Assembly: GCF_019711595.1 (NCBI RefSeq)
Contig: NZ_JAIGNR010000005.1
Location: forward strand, 62,001-126,000
DNA: 64,000 bases
Reading direction: 5' to 3'
Source: Qipengyuania sphaerica
GTDB lineage: Bacteria > Pseudomonadota > Alphaproteobacteria > Sphingomonadales > Sphingomonadaceae
Part shown: one piece after another, positions 8,038 through 17,900 of the stretch
How the letters are laid out: every line of letters begins with the position of its first letter
Numbering within the stretch: position 1 is the first letter of the stretch
Notes under the pieces: generated by a model
Databases searched by the model: none
Seen by the model: only the letters and a program-made list of their open reading frames with translations
Told to the model about the DNA's origin: nothing
Program-made: the position numbers and the translations under genes

Positions 8038-8196
8038 GTCTCCCCCCGGCCAGATTTTTCACCGGCAATTCTTTATATTGGCTGGAACTTTTCTCCATTC
8101 TGCGCGCTTAGGAACGCAGCAAAAGCGTGTGGTGTCTTGGGGAGGACATGCTCGCGGGCCTTTGCGAAACGGAAAACAAGGACGGGGGTCCGCGAA

Positions 8197-8733
8197 TTGA
8201 GAGAGCAACTGAGGCAGGCCACGGGAGATATCCACGCGCGTCTCGACCGCTGCGTTGGTCATCTGCCGATGGCCTCCGACGATGATTACAGCGCGTTTCT
8301 TTCGGCGCAGTATGTCGCACGCCGCGAAATAGAAGCGGCGCTCGGCAAGGTCCGCCCGGCGGACCTCCCTGACTTGCCCGGCCAAGCGCATCTTATCGCG
8401 CAGGACCTGCAGGATCTGGGCTGCGAGCCACCGCGAGTTTCCGGCGAGTTCGCGATCAACTCCCCCGATGAAGCACTTGGCGCAGCCTGGGTGCTCGCGG
8501 GCTCTTCGCTCGGCAATCGCGCAATGCTCGCGCAGCGCCGCAAACGCGATCTGGACGGACCGGTAGCCTTCCTCGCAGACAAGGGTTTGGGCCGCTATTT
8601 CGGCAAGCTCCTCGAAGTGCTGTCGCGCCCTCACGGGCAAGAGCAGGTCGAGGCAGCGATACGCGGTGCCAGGGCCGCCTTCGCGCGCTTCGAGCAGGCC
8701 TTCGCAATTCAAGGACTGGAGGAAGCGGCATGA
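8197..8733 (+). CDS. bphO: Biliverdin-producing heme oxygenase (BphO-type)
   Basis: A helical protein of about 178 residues. It opens with LREQLRQATGDIHARLDR, whose His is the expected proximal heme ligand, and later has the distal-helix motif AWVLAGSSLGNRAM with the Gly-rich kink. Heme oxygenase opens heme to biliverdin, the chromophore of the phytochrome encoded immediately downstream (ATGA overlap at 8730-8733). TTG 8197 is preferred because it directly precedes the conserved N-terminus and follows a GGGGG stretch; the frame is open further up to a TTG at 8137, but that extension is basic and unconserved. The genes are evidently one operon. Confidence 0.88.
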   Translation: MREQLRQATGDIHARLDRCVGHLPMASDDDYSAFLSAQYVARREIEAALGKVRPADLPDLPGQAHLIAQDLQDLGCEPPRVSGEFAINSPDEALGAAWVLAGSSLGNRAMLAQRRKRDLDGPVAFLADKGLGRYFGKLLEVLSRPHGQEQVEAAIRGARAAFARFEQAFAIQGLEEAA

Positions 8734-11285
8734 ATCGGCAGGATCCCCAGGTCGACCTTTCCAATTGCGATCGCGAGCCGATCCACCAGCTCGGTCATAT
8801 CCAAGCCTTTGGCGCATTGATTGCGGTGAATGCCGACTGGTTCGTCGGCCAGCGCTCGGCCAATCTCGAAGACATGCTCGGCATCGAAGAGCAGGTGGAG
8901 GTCGGCGCGCGCCTTTCGCAGGTTTTCGCTGACAAAGCCTTCGAACGCCTGCGCAGCGCGGTTGCCGCACTGGTCGATCCCGACCAGGTCGAGCGCCTCT
9001 TCGGGCTCGACCTGATGGGCAAGGGGCAGCTGTTCGACTGCGCGCTGCATTCGACCGGCGCCTATACGATCATCGAACTCGAACCCCATGTCGAAGGCGA
9101 CGTCAGCCGCCAGATCGGCCTGCTACGCCCGATCATGGCCAGGCTGGAAAAGATCGACGATACGGGCAGGTTGCTGCAGGAGGCTGCGCGCCAGTTGCGT
9201 GCTTCTCTCGATATCGACCGGGTCATGGTCTATCGCTTCCATGAAGACCTGTCGGGTGAAGTCGTGGCGGAAGCGAAGCGCGACGATCTCGAAGCCTTCC
9301 TCACGCTGCGTTACCCCAAGTCGGACATCCCGGCGCAGGCTCGCGAACTCTACAAGCGCAACCGCTTCCGCATCATCAGTGATGTCAATGCGACGCCTGT
9401 CCCGATCGAACCCGGCCAGACGACCGAGGGCGACCCGGTCGACCTTTCGATGAGCACGCTCCGTTCGGTTTCGCCGATCCATATCGAATATCTGCAGAAC
9501 ATGGGCGTCGGCGCCTCGCTGTCGATCTCGATCATCATCGAGGGCAAGCTCTGGGGCCTGTTCGCCTGCCACCATTACAGCGCGAAAATCCTGCCCTATT
9601 CGCAGCGCACATCGGCGGAGCTGTTTTCCGAACTCTTCTCGATGATGCTTGAGCGGGCGCTTTACCGCGAACGCGACGAGCTGCGCGAAGCAGGCCGCCA
9701 AGTGCACAACCGCCTGATGCGAGATATCGCAGCAGGCACTTCGCTTTCGGACAGCCTGCCAACGATCACGCCGGTCATCCAGCAGGTCATTCCGCACGAC
9801 GGGGCAAGCGTCTTCGTCGAAGACATCTACGATTCAAGCGGGTCTGCGCCGAACGAGGAAGAATTCCGCGCCGTCGTCCCCAGCCTGAACAGCGCTGCGA
9901 CCAGCAAGATCCTCGCGACCGACGCCCTGGCAACGCTTGTCCCCAAGGCCGAACGCTTTACAGACCGCGCAGTCGGCGCGATGGTGATCCCCGTTTCCCG
10001 CACGCCGCGTGATTATCTGGTGCTGTGGCGCAAAGGGCTGACGCAGACCGTCCTGTGGGCAGGCAATCCGGAAAAACCGGTCGAATACGGCCCGAATGGC
10101 GCGCGGCTCACCCCGCGCAAGAGCTTCGAAGCATGGCAGGAATCGGTCGAAGGCAAGGCCGCCCCTTGGACGCAGGGCGAATTGCAGGTGGCCGAAGGGC
10201 TGCGTGTAACCCTGCTCGAGATCATCCTGCGCCTGACCGACGAGGCCGTGCAGGAACGCGCGAAGGCGCAGGCGCAGCAGGAACTGCTGATCGCCGAGCT
10301 GAACCACCGCGTGCGCAATATCCTCAACCTAATCCGCGGCTTGATCAGCCAGTCGAAGCGCGAGGCGTCCTCGATCGAGGAATTCTCCGATATCGTCGGC
10401 GGACGCATTGCCTCGCTCGCCGCGGCCCATGACAATATCACCAAGGGCAACTGGTCGGCCGCACCGCTGCGGGATCTGGTCGAGACCGAAGCGCATGCCT
10501 ACCTGACCGACAGTCAGGAACGGCTGAATCTCACCGGTCCGGAAGCTCTGATTGCGCCGGAAGCCTACACCGTCATGGCGCTGGTCATCCACGAGATGAT
10601 CACCAATTCCGCCAAATACGGGTCCCTGGCGGACAATTCGGGCCAGCTCGATATCAAGGTCACGAAAAATGCCGACGGCTCGCTCCAGCTCGACTGGAAG
10701 GAAAGCGGCGGTCCGCCTGTGAAGCCTCCTACCCGGCGCGGTTTCGGCTCCACCATTATCGAACGCTCTGTTCCTTTCGAACTCGGCGGCGAAGCAAAGG
10801 TCGAATACAAACTTGCAGGCCTTGAAGCGTCGTTCCGCATTCCCTCGCGCTTCATTGAATGGACCGGGGTCACAGGCGCCGCATCGAAGAGCTCGAAGGA
10901 AGAGGTGATGGCAAGCAACGGACTGGACCGTCTCCCCGAAACGGTCCTGCTGGTCGAAGACAGCATGATCATCGCGCTCGATACGGAGGATTGCCTGCAC
11001 GAGCTGGGCGTGAACAAGGTGTTCGTCGAAAGCTCGGTGGCCGGCGCCCTCGACCTGCTCTCCAAGCAGACACCCGAACTTGCCATTCTCGACTACAATC
11101 TCGGCAAGGAAAGCAGCGAGCGCGTAGCAGAGAAACTTGTCGAGATGGGCGTGCCTTTCTGGCTTGCGACCGGATATGGAGAAATGGCCGACCGGCTGGA
11201 GGAAATCGGTGCCAGCGGGCTTTTGACCAAGCCTTACGGCAAAGATGAACTGGTCGGCATTCTCGGCAAGCTCGGCAGTGAATAG
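8730..11285 (+). CDS. bphP: Bacteriophytochrome with HWE histidine kinase and C-terminal receiver
   Basis: An 851-residue photoreceptor kinase. Cys13 in SNCDREPIH is the biliverdin attachment site expected for bacteriophytochromes. The PAS domain (to about 120) is followed by a GAF domain containing MVYRFHEDLSGEVVAEAKR, the YPKSDIPAQARELY segment (PASDIP variant) and RSVSPIHIEYLQNMGVGASL, then a PHY domain (about 320-500). The kinase part has the H-box ELNHRVRNILNLIRGL (His about 526), an N-box with HEMITNSAKYGSL and DWKE instead of HWHE. A receiver follows (VLLVEDSMIIALD from about 740; Asp about 787 in AILDYNLG). It probably senses red/far-red light; output targets are unknown. Confidence 0.93.
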   Translation: MNRQDPQVDLSNCDREPIHQLGHIQAFGALIAVNADWFVGQRSANLEDMLGIEEQVEVGARLSQVFADKAFERLRSAVAALVDPDQVERLFGLDLMGKGQLFDCALHSTGAYTIIELEPHVEGDVSRQIGLLRPIMARLEKIDDTGRLLQEAARQLRASLDIDRVMVYRFHEDLSGEVVAEAKRDDLEAFLTLRYPKSDIPAQARELYKRNRFRIISDVNATPVPIEPGQTTEGDPVDLSMSTLRSVSPIHIEYLQNMGVGASLSISIIIEGKLWGLFACHHYSAKILPYSQRTSAELFSELFSMMLERALYRERDELREAGRQVHNRLMRDIAAGTSLSDSLPTITPVIQQVIPHDGASVFVEDIYDSSGSAPNEEEFRAVVPSLNSAATSKILATDALATLVPKAERFTDRAVGAMVIPVSRTPRDYLVLWRKGLTQTVLWAGNPEKPVEYGPNGARLTPRKSFEAWQESVEGKAAPWTQGELQVAEGLRVTLLEIILRLTDEAVQERAKAQAQQELLIAELNHRVRNILNLIRGLISQSKREASSIEEFSDIVGGRIASLAAAHDNITKGNWSAAPLRDLVETEAHAYLTDSQERLNLTGPEALIAPEAYTVMALVIHEMITNSAKYGSLADNSGQLDIKVTKNADGSLQLDWKESGGPPVKPPTRRGFGSTIIERSVPFELGGEAKVEYKLAGLEASFRIPSRFIEWTGVTGAASKSSKEEVMASNGLDRLPETVLLVEDSMIIALDTEDCLHELGVNKVFVESSVAGALDLLSKQTPELAILDYNLGKESSERVAEKLVEMGVPFWLATGYGEMADRLEEIGASGLLTKPYGKDELVGILGKLGSE

Positions 11286-11300
11286 GCCGCTGCCCGCCTT

Positions 11301-12026
11301 CTAGTTGAAGAAACGCTGCTGGTAATAGAAGGGCGCGGCAACCGGGTTGCCCTGCGCATCGCGTGCCGGTTCGAAGCGGACCTGCTGGTAGGACAATTCG
11401 CACACCTTGGCATCGGTTTCCGGGAAGGGGCTGGCGCGATAGACGCTGCATGAGGTCACGCGGCCCTGTGCCGAGACCATCAGCTTCACGATCACCGACT
11501 TGCCGATCCGCGCCTCGCGCCCGCCGGGGGGAACCGGGAAGGAGCGCGAATCCGTGATCGATTGGGTGAGCACGGGCTTGGTCGCCGCTACCCCGCCCTG
11601 GCCTCCGCCTGCCCTGCCCGCACCTGTGCCCGTGCCGCTGCCCGCGGCACCCGTGCCGTCGCCTGCCTGCGTCGCACCAGATGTCGTAGCCGCACCGGTC
11701 GACGACGCGCGCGGCACCGGCTTGTCCTGCTTCACCTGCCGCTTGGGAGTGGGAGCGGTAACCGGCTGCGGAACCGCTTCCTTGCCGGGATCGCCCTGTG
11801 CCCCTTCATCCGGCTCGGGTTCGACCACCGGTGCTTCTTCCGGCGGCGCAGTCACTGTCACCGTAAAGGCGGAGACAACCGAGCGCTCTACGCTGCTCAC
11901 CGCATTCGGCACGAGCATACGTGCCAATACGTAGAAGATTCCCAAGTGAATCAACAGTATGACAGCGATAAGCCAGGGGTTGGGTCGCCGCTTGGTCGTG
12001 CTGAAGCTGGTCGCAGGTTCGGACAT
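11301..12026 (-). CDS. tonB: Energy transducer TonB
   Basis: A 241-residue protein with one N-terminal membrane anchor (PWLIAVILLIHLGIFYVLA, about residues 17-35), a long periplasmic spacer rich in Pro, Glu, Gly, Ala and Thr, and a C-terminal TonB domain: VIVKLMVSAQGRVTSCSVYR, then PETDAKVCELSYQQVRFEPA and a terminal QQRFFN. TonB couples the ExbBD proton-driven motor to outer-membrane receptors such as the large receptor encoded at 14983-18420. exbBD are not in the window. The start is ATG 12026; there is no clear ribosome-binding site, and the predicted promoter lies directly upstream, so the message may be nearly leaderless. Confidence 0.88.
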   Translation of the reverse strand: MSEPATSFSTTKRRPNPWLIAVILLIHLGIFYVLARMLVPNAVSSVERSVVSAFTVTVTAPPEEAPVVEPEPDEGAQGDPGKEAVPQPVTAPTPKRQVKQDKPVPRASSTGAATTSGATQAGDGTGAAGSGTGTGAGRAGGGQGGVAATKPVLTQSITDSRSFPVPPGGREARIGKSVIVKLMVSAQGRVTSCSVYRASPFPETDAKVCELSYQQVRFEPARDAQGNPVAAPFYYQQRFFN

Positions 12027-12035
12027 ATCGGGACC

Positions 12036-12060
12036 AACGGAGGACGCGGAGCGGCGTTCC
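12036..12060 (-). promoter_or_regulatory. EcfG-type promoter upstream of tonB
   Basis: On the minus strand, GGAAC (12060-12056) and CGTT (12039-12036) are 16 bp apart, the exact EcfG consensus spacing. The predicted transcription start, around 12029, is only a few bases before the tonB ATG at 12026. The match is by eye and could be coincidental, since the tonB 5' end has not been mapped. Confidence 0.55.
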
Positions 12061-12101
12061 GGGCACACCGCATGGACGCCTGATGGCTGGAGACCTGTTG
12101 T

Positions 12102-14894
12102 ATGGCGAGTGTGCCGATCCACGATGAAGGCAATATCGCAAGAGCGCGAGCTTTCGTCGCGCCCTGGCTCTACGCACTGGGGGCGTTGATCGGCTTCGGG
12201 TCGCTGGCTTATCTGAGCGCCGATCTGACCCGGGCAGACGGTCGGGTGGCCGTCGTCTGGTTGCCTAATGCCTTCATGGTTGCCGCTCTCCTTCGCCTGC
12301 GTATTCCCAACGAGGGGCTGGTCCTGCTCGCCGCCCTGGCCGGCAATTTTGCAAGCAATCTGGTTATCGGCGACACGCCTGTCACCGCAGCAATCCTTTC
12401 GCTGGCGAATCTGGTCGAGGTCTGGATTGCCGTGAGCCTCGTGCGGCACTGGTGCGGCCCGCGGCCCGATATGGCGGACACGCATGACCTCACGCGCTTC
12501 ATGCTGGCAGCAGGGCTCGTGGCACCGGTCGCCTCGTCGCTGGTCGCCACGGCTTCGCTCGCATCGATTACGCCCGTACCGACGCAGAGTATTGTTCGCT
12601 GGGCCATTTCCGACGGGCTTGCGATGCTGATCATTGCCCCCAGCGCGCTGGTGTTCTGGGACGCGGTCGCCAATGCCCGCTGGCCGACGACGCGCGAGGC
12701 TTTCGAGTGGGTCCTCCTCACTTTCGGCGGCACGACGCTGACCCTGCTCATCTTCACGCAGAATTCCTATCCGCTCCTGTTCCTCATCCCCCCGATCGTG
12801 GTCGCCCACGCCTTCCGCTTGGGAACCCTCGGCACCGCCTTCTCTGTTCTGAAAGTAGCGGTGATTGCCCTGATCTGCACGCGCATGGGATCCGGACCGA
12901 TCATACTCGCGTCGCTCCAGACGGATGCCGAACTGCTGATACTCGAGGCATTCCTGGCATCTGCGATGGTGGTTGGAATGCCCGTCGCCGCCATGCTGTC
13001 GACACGCCAACGGTATCTCGACGAGATCGCGCACAGCAAGGAACAGCTCGACCTGCTGACGCACAACATCACCGATGCGATCCTGCGCTATGATCTCGAG
13101 GGGCGCTGCACCTATGCCTCGCCCTCGGTCGGAAAGGTCCTCGGCGCGCCGCCCTCGACCTTCGTCGGCTCGACCACCGCACAGCGCTCCCACCCCGACT
13201 CGCGCGAAGAGATCGCTGCGGTACAGGAACGGCTCCTTTCGGGTAGGACGGAGACGGAGCGTTTCACCTACCGACGCCTGCTGGACGACGGAGAAGGCAA
13301 GCCCGTCTATATCGAGGCCGATTGCGCCATCGCCTATGCGGCGGACGGCGGACAGCGCGAAGGCATTGTCGTCTCGGCGCGCGACATCACGCTCCGCGTC
13401 GAGCTCGAACGGCAGCTCAAGCGCGCCATGCGCCATGCCGAGAATGCCGCGCGCGCCAAGGCGCAGTTCCTTGCCAATATGAGCCATGAGATCCGCACCC
13501 CGATGAACGGCGTGCTCGGATTTGCCGACCTGCTCCGCCAGCGGGAACTGGACGAGGAATCCTCGCGCTATGCCGAACTCATCGTGCGTTCGGGCCGCTC
13601 GATGATGATGCTCCTCAACGACATCCTCGACATCTCCAAGATCGAATCGGGCCAACTGGTCCTTTCGATGGAGGAGTTCGACCTGCGCGAGCTGGCGGAA
13701 GATTGCGTCAGCCTCCATCTGACCAACGCCGAACGCAAGGGGATCAGGCTCAAACTGTCTTGCGAGCAAGGCCTGCCGCAGCGCGCCATCAGCGACCCGC
13801 TCCGGCTGCGTCAGATCCTGCTCAACCTGATCGCCAATGCGGTGAAGTTCACCGAACGCGGGCAGGTGGAGGTCACGGTACAGCGCGAAGGCGAAACGCT
13901 CGCGATTGCCGTAGAGGACAGCGGGATCGGCATTGCGCCCTCGCGCATCGAGCAGATCTTCGATCCCTTCATCCAGGAAGAAGCCAGTACGACGCGCCGG
14001 TTCGGCGGCACCGGACTGGGCCTCAGCATATCGCGCCAGCTTGCCGAGCTGCTCGGCGGCACCCTGGTCGTCGATTCGATGCCCGGCGTGGGTTCACGCT
14101 TTACCTTGCGTATCCCGCTGGACATTCCCGAGACGAACGCAGCGCCGGGGACCGCCAAGGGCCCCGCCACTCCGGCTCCGGTCCTGCGAAGCAAGGCGCG
14201 CGTGCTTCTGGCCGAAGATCACGATGTCAATCGCATGCTGGTCGTAGCCATGCTTGAACAGCTCGGCCAGCAGGTCACGATTGCGCGCGACGGTCTCGAG
14301 GCCGTCTCCTCGGCGCTCGATGCGGCGGATACCGATACGCCCTTCGACCTCGTGCTGATGGATGTGCAGATGCCCGGCTGCGATGGCTATTCGGCGACGC
14401 GGATGATCCGCGGTGCGGGCGTAGACCAGTCCGCGCTGCCGATTGTCGCGCTGACGGCCAATGCCTATCCCGAAGATATCGCCGCGGCTTTCGATGCCGG
14501 CATGCAGGCGCATCTCGCCAAGCCGCTGGTGTTCGAGGAACTGGCCGAGGCACTGGCGCGCTGGCTGCCGGTCGAGATCGTCGATGAAGAGATGGTGGCA
14601 GCCGAAACGGCTCCGCCTCGTTCGCAGTGCCACTCCCCCGAAATGCTCGAGCGCTGGAGCACGCGGCGGAGCGAGGCGATCGACGCCGTCTCCAAAGCCG
14701 TTCGCGAAGACGCTTTCGAAGGCGTGCGGATCGAAAAGCTGGCGCGCACCGTGCACAAGCTGGCCGGCACCGCAGGCATATTCGGTGAAGATGAGCTCGG
14801 CAGGAAGGCGGCCGCGCTGGAGCGGGCCTTGCGCGCCGGGGTAGAGAGCGACGTGCGCAGGAAGCTTGCTAAGGAATTGCTCGAAGCCGCGTGA
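12102..14894 (+). CDS. MASE1 hybrid sensor histidine kinase (PAS-HisKA-HATPase-REC-Hpt)
   Basis: A 930-residue membrane sensor. The N-terminal ~300 residues form a MASE1 domain with about eight hydrophobic segments (VVWLPNAFMVAALL and GNFASNLVIGDTP are typical). A PAS domain follows (LLTHNITDAILRYDLEGRCT), then HisKA with FLANMSHEIRTPMNG (His about 462), an ATPase domain ending in GTGLGLSISRQLAELLGG, a receiver (VLLAEDHDVNRML, Asp about 754 in LVLMDVQMPG) and a C-terminal Hpt segment TVHKLAGTAG (His about 885). This is a full phosphorelay; the ligand and terminal regulator are unknown. It is transcribed divergently from tonB across a 75-bp gap. Confidence 0.93.
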   Translation: MASVPIHDEGNIARARAFVAPWLYALGALIGFGSLAYLSADLTRADGRVAVVWLPNAFMVAALLRLRIPNEGLVLLAALAGNFASNLVIGDTPVTAAILSLANLVEVWIAVSLVRHWCGPRPDMADTHDLTRFMLAAGLVAPVASSLVATASLASITPVPTQSIVRWAISDGLAMLIIAPSALVFWDAVANARWPTTREAFEWVLLTFGGTTLTLLIFTQNSYPLLFLIPPIVVAHAFRLGTLGTAFSVLKVAVIALICTRMGSGPIILASLQTDAELLILEAFLASAMVVGMPVAAMLSTRQRYLDEIAHSKEQLDLLTHNITDAILRYDLEGRCTYASPSVGKVLGAPPSTFVGSTTAQRSHPDSREEIAAVQERLLSGRTETERFTYRRLLDDGEGKPVYIEADCAIAYAADGGQREGIVVSARDITLRVELERQLKRAMRHAENAARAKAQFLANMSHEIRTPMNGVLGFADLLRQRELDEESSRYAELIVRSGRSMMMLLNDILDISKIESGQLVLSMEEFDLRELAEDCVSLHLTNAERKGIRLKLSCEQGLPQRAISDPLRLRQILLNLIANAVKFTERGQVEVTVQREGETLAIAVEDSGIGIAPSRIEQIFDPFIQEEASTTRRFGGTGLGLSISRQLAELLGGTLVVDSMPGVGSRFTLRIPLDIPETNAAPGTAKGPATPAPVLRSKARVLLAEDHDVNRMLVVAMLEQLGQQVTIARDGLEAVSSALDAADTDTPFDLVLMDVQMPGCDGYSATRMIRGAGVDQSALPIVALTANAYPEDIAAAFDAGMQAHLAKPLVFEELAEALARWLPVEIVDEEMVAAETAPPRSQCHSPEMLERWSTRRSEAIDAVSKAVREDAFEGVRIEKLARTVHKLAGTAGIFGEDELGRKAAALERALRAGVESDVRRKLAKELLEAA

Positions 14895-14929
14895 GCGCTG
14901 CGCCTGGCGCGCGGGCCAAGCGCAAACGA

Positions 14930-14957
14930 AAAGGGCGGCCCCGAAGGACCGCCCTTT
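14930..14957. terminator. Bidirectional intrinsic terminator
   Basis: A perfect 9-bp stem (AAAGGGCGG / CCGCCCTTT) with an 10-base loop lies between the hybrid kinase (+) and the TonB-dependent receptor (-), both of which end here. T and A runs flank it, so it can serve both strands. Confidence 0.75.
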
Positions 14958-14982
14958 CCTGTTTGGTTGATCGAGCCCCGAC

Positions 14983-17900
14983 TTAGAAGTCGTAGCTGAT
15001 ACCGACCTTCAGACGCCAGAGCGAGGAGCTCACATTGACGAAGGAGTCGCCGGCAATCTCGTCGGCACCGCGGAAGCTCTCGATGATGTAACGACCCTGA
15101 TCGTCGACACCATCGCTGTAAGCCACGTTCTGGAGACCCGAGAAGTCACGGCGGCGCTGGACGTTCCAGTCGCTGTCGAGGAAGTTCAGGAAGTTGTCCA
15201 TCGAAGCGAACAGCGTCAGGCGATCGTCCGAGCGGCCGAAGAAACGGCCCGGTCCGGGCAGTTCCTGGCTGAACGAAACGTCCATGTCGTAATACCATTC
15301 GACTTCGCAGGTGTTACGCTTGATCGAGCTGCCGATGTAGTCGCGCACACAATCCTGCGACGCTGCCCAGCTGGTGAACGCTTCGACCGCATCCTCGTCG
15401 GACAGGGGCGAAATGTTCGGATCGTCGAAGCCGTTCGGGATGTAGGCCAGAACGTTGTCTTCGCCCGAGGTCGAGTCGTTGAACACGCCGTCTTCGGAGA
15501 AGGTGATCGAGTACGGACGACCCGAACGGGCGACGAAGGTCACGCCGAGACGGGTGGTCAGGTCTTCGAAGAACTCTTCACGGAACGAGGTACGTGCCGT
15601 GATGTTGTGACGGCTTGCAAAGAAGCCGCGCGATTCTGCCGGAGCCTGCCGGTCGAAAGCCGCCGTACGGTCGTAGTTCGAACCCGCGGTGGAGTTGAAC
15701 ATGTTACGACGGTCGTTGGCGTCCGTGAAGGCATAGCCGAGGCTGAAGTTGACCGAACCGCCTTCGGTGAACAGGCCACCGTCGAAGTTCTTCGCGAGGA
15801 TCGCAGAGGCGATCTGGCTCTCGTAACCTGCCGAGTTGGTCAGCATCAGCTCGTTGTCGCGGCGGGTGCCGAAACAATCGCCCGTCACGCCCGTGTAGGT
15901 CGGCGGGTATACGCCCACGAGCCTTGCGTCGCATCCATCCTGGGTCGGATCGATGGCAGCGTAGATCGGTCGACCGTCGATAGCGAAGCCGTTCAGGCCC
16001 TCATCGATATCGGGGATCTGCGAAAGATCGACGATCGTGTAGGGATTGCTGTACTTCGAATAGATGTAATCGAGGTTGATCGACCAGTTGCTGAAGAAGC
16101 CCGAGGGGGCGAAATCGAGGCCGCTCGAGAAGCCGAGGTTGGCACGCAGCACGCTGGGCACTTCGATGTTCGGATCGATCGACTGGGTGTCGCCAAGGCC
16201 TGCAGCAGCGCGCGCGATGCCATCCTGGCGGAAGCAGTCCGGAACGCCGGTGAAAACGCCACCTTCGACGACGTCGATCGGACCCGCCGGACATGCGTCG
16301 GAGTTGGTGTTGCCTTCGGCAAAGCCACGACCGTCGTTCTGGAAGGCATTGCCGAACCAGACCAGCGGGTCGCCGCCCGAGAAGATGCCGACGCCGCCAC
16401 GCAGTTCCGCACGCGAGAACACGGCGAGGTCGCCGAGATCGTAGGCGAACGAAGCACGCGGCATCACGATCGGATCGAGTGCACTGAAGCCGACTGCGTT
16501 GCTGAAGCCGTAACGATCGAAGAAGTTCGGGTTATGTGCCGGCTCGTCGCCATCGTAGAAGTCGATGCGCAGGCCAAGCGTAACGTCGAACCGATCGCTG
16601 ACCATCCATTCGTCCTGGATAAAGGCCGAGTAGATGTCGCGCGAGAAGGCTGCGGCTGCGTCGTTGACGTCGCCGGTGGCCGAGAAGTTGCCATAGGCGC
16701 CAACAGCATTGCCGGCCGCGACGTTGAACGGAGCGGTGAAGGTGCTGAAGCCGTCCGAAAGGATGCCTTCACGCAGATCGTCGATGTTGGTGAAAACCAG
16801 CTGACCGGTCGCGTTCTGGACGAACAGGTTGAACAGGTTGGCGTGGTTCCACTCGACACCGGCCTTGAAGCGGTGAGCACCCGCATCAAGGATCGCGGCT
16901 GCACGGAACTGGTCGATGTCCGTCTTGAGGTCGTTGGCCGAACGCGAGAAGCCGGGGCCGGCCTGGACAGCGCCGTAACGGTTCGAGCCCGCATCTGCAC
17001 CGTTGTCGATACCGACGACAATGCGCGGGATCGGGTTGGCATCCTGGGCTTCACCGCCGCCGAGCGGACCCTGGAGGTCCTGGATCTGCGAACGCGAGTA
17101 GCGCAGTTCGGTCGAGAAGCGGTCGTTCCACTGCGAATAGAGGCGTGCCGAGTAGTAGTCGGAGATCGTGCCGCTTTCGTTGAAGGTATTGGCACCCACA
17201 ACTGCGCCGCGGAAGCTGCCGAACTGGCTGAAGTCGTCCGACTGCAGCGTCGATTCTTCCAGACGCTGGTACGTTGCTTCGAGGCGGTGGTCGTCGTTGA
17301 TCTGGAGATCGGCACGAACGAAGTAGCGATCGTTTTCATACGGGCGGACATAAACGATCGGACCGGTTTCGATGCCGTAGACCGAGCTCAGGACCTGCGA
17401 AATCTCGTTGAACTGCTCGACCGAGACGGCGCCGATTTCGTCACCGAAACCACCGTTCAGGGGGCCGTATTCCTGCGGGAAGCCGGCTTCCTGGTGCTCG
17501 TAGGCACCGAACAGGAACAGGCGATCCTTGATGATCGGGCCGCTGACATAGCCGCCCCAGCGCTTGAGCGGCTCGATGTCGCCGGCGATAACGCCGCCAG
17601 CCTTGTCGCCGCGAAGGTCCTGGTTCGAATATTCGAAGAAGCCGCCGAAGTGGTATTCGTTCGAACCCGACTTGGTAACCGCGTTGATCGCGCAGCCGGT
17701 GAAGTTGCCGTAATCGACGTCGAAGGGTGCGAAGGCTACCTGCGTTTCGCGGATGGCGTCATAGGGGACCGGAGCCGAGCTACGCGAGGCGAAGCCGGTG
17801 TCGTTGAGACCGTAAACGTCGCCCTGGTTGATGCCGTCGATGGTGAAGGCGTTCGAACGATCGTTACCGCCAAGGCACGAAATGCGGTCGACGCCGGCAC

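Noticed and set aside
8084-8108. EcfG-like motif (GGAAC-N16-CGCT) before the heme oxygenase-phytochrome operon
   Set aside because: The -10 deviates (CGCT rather than CGTT) and a second GGAAC nearby has no proper partner; too weak to call.
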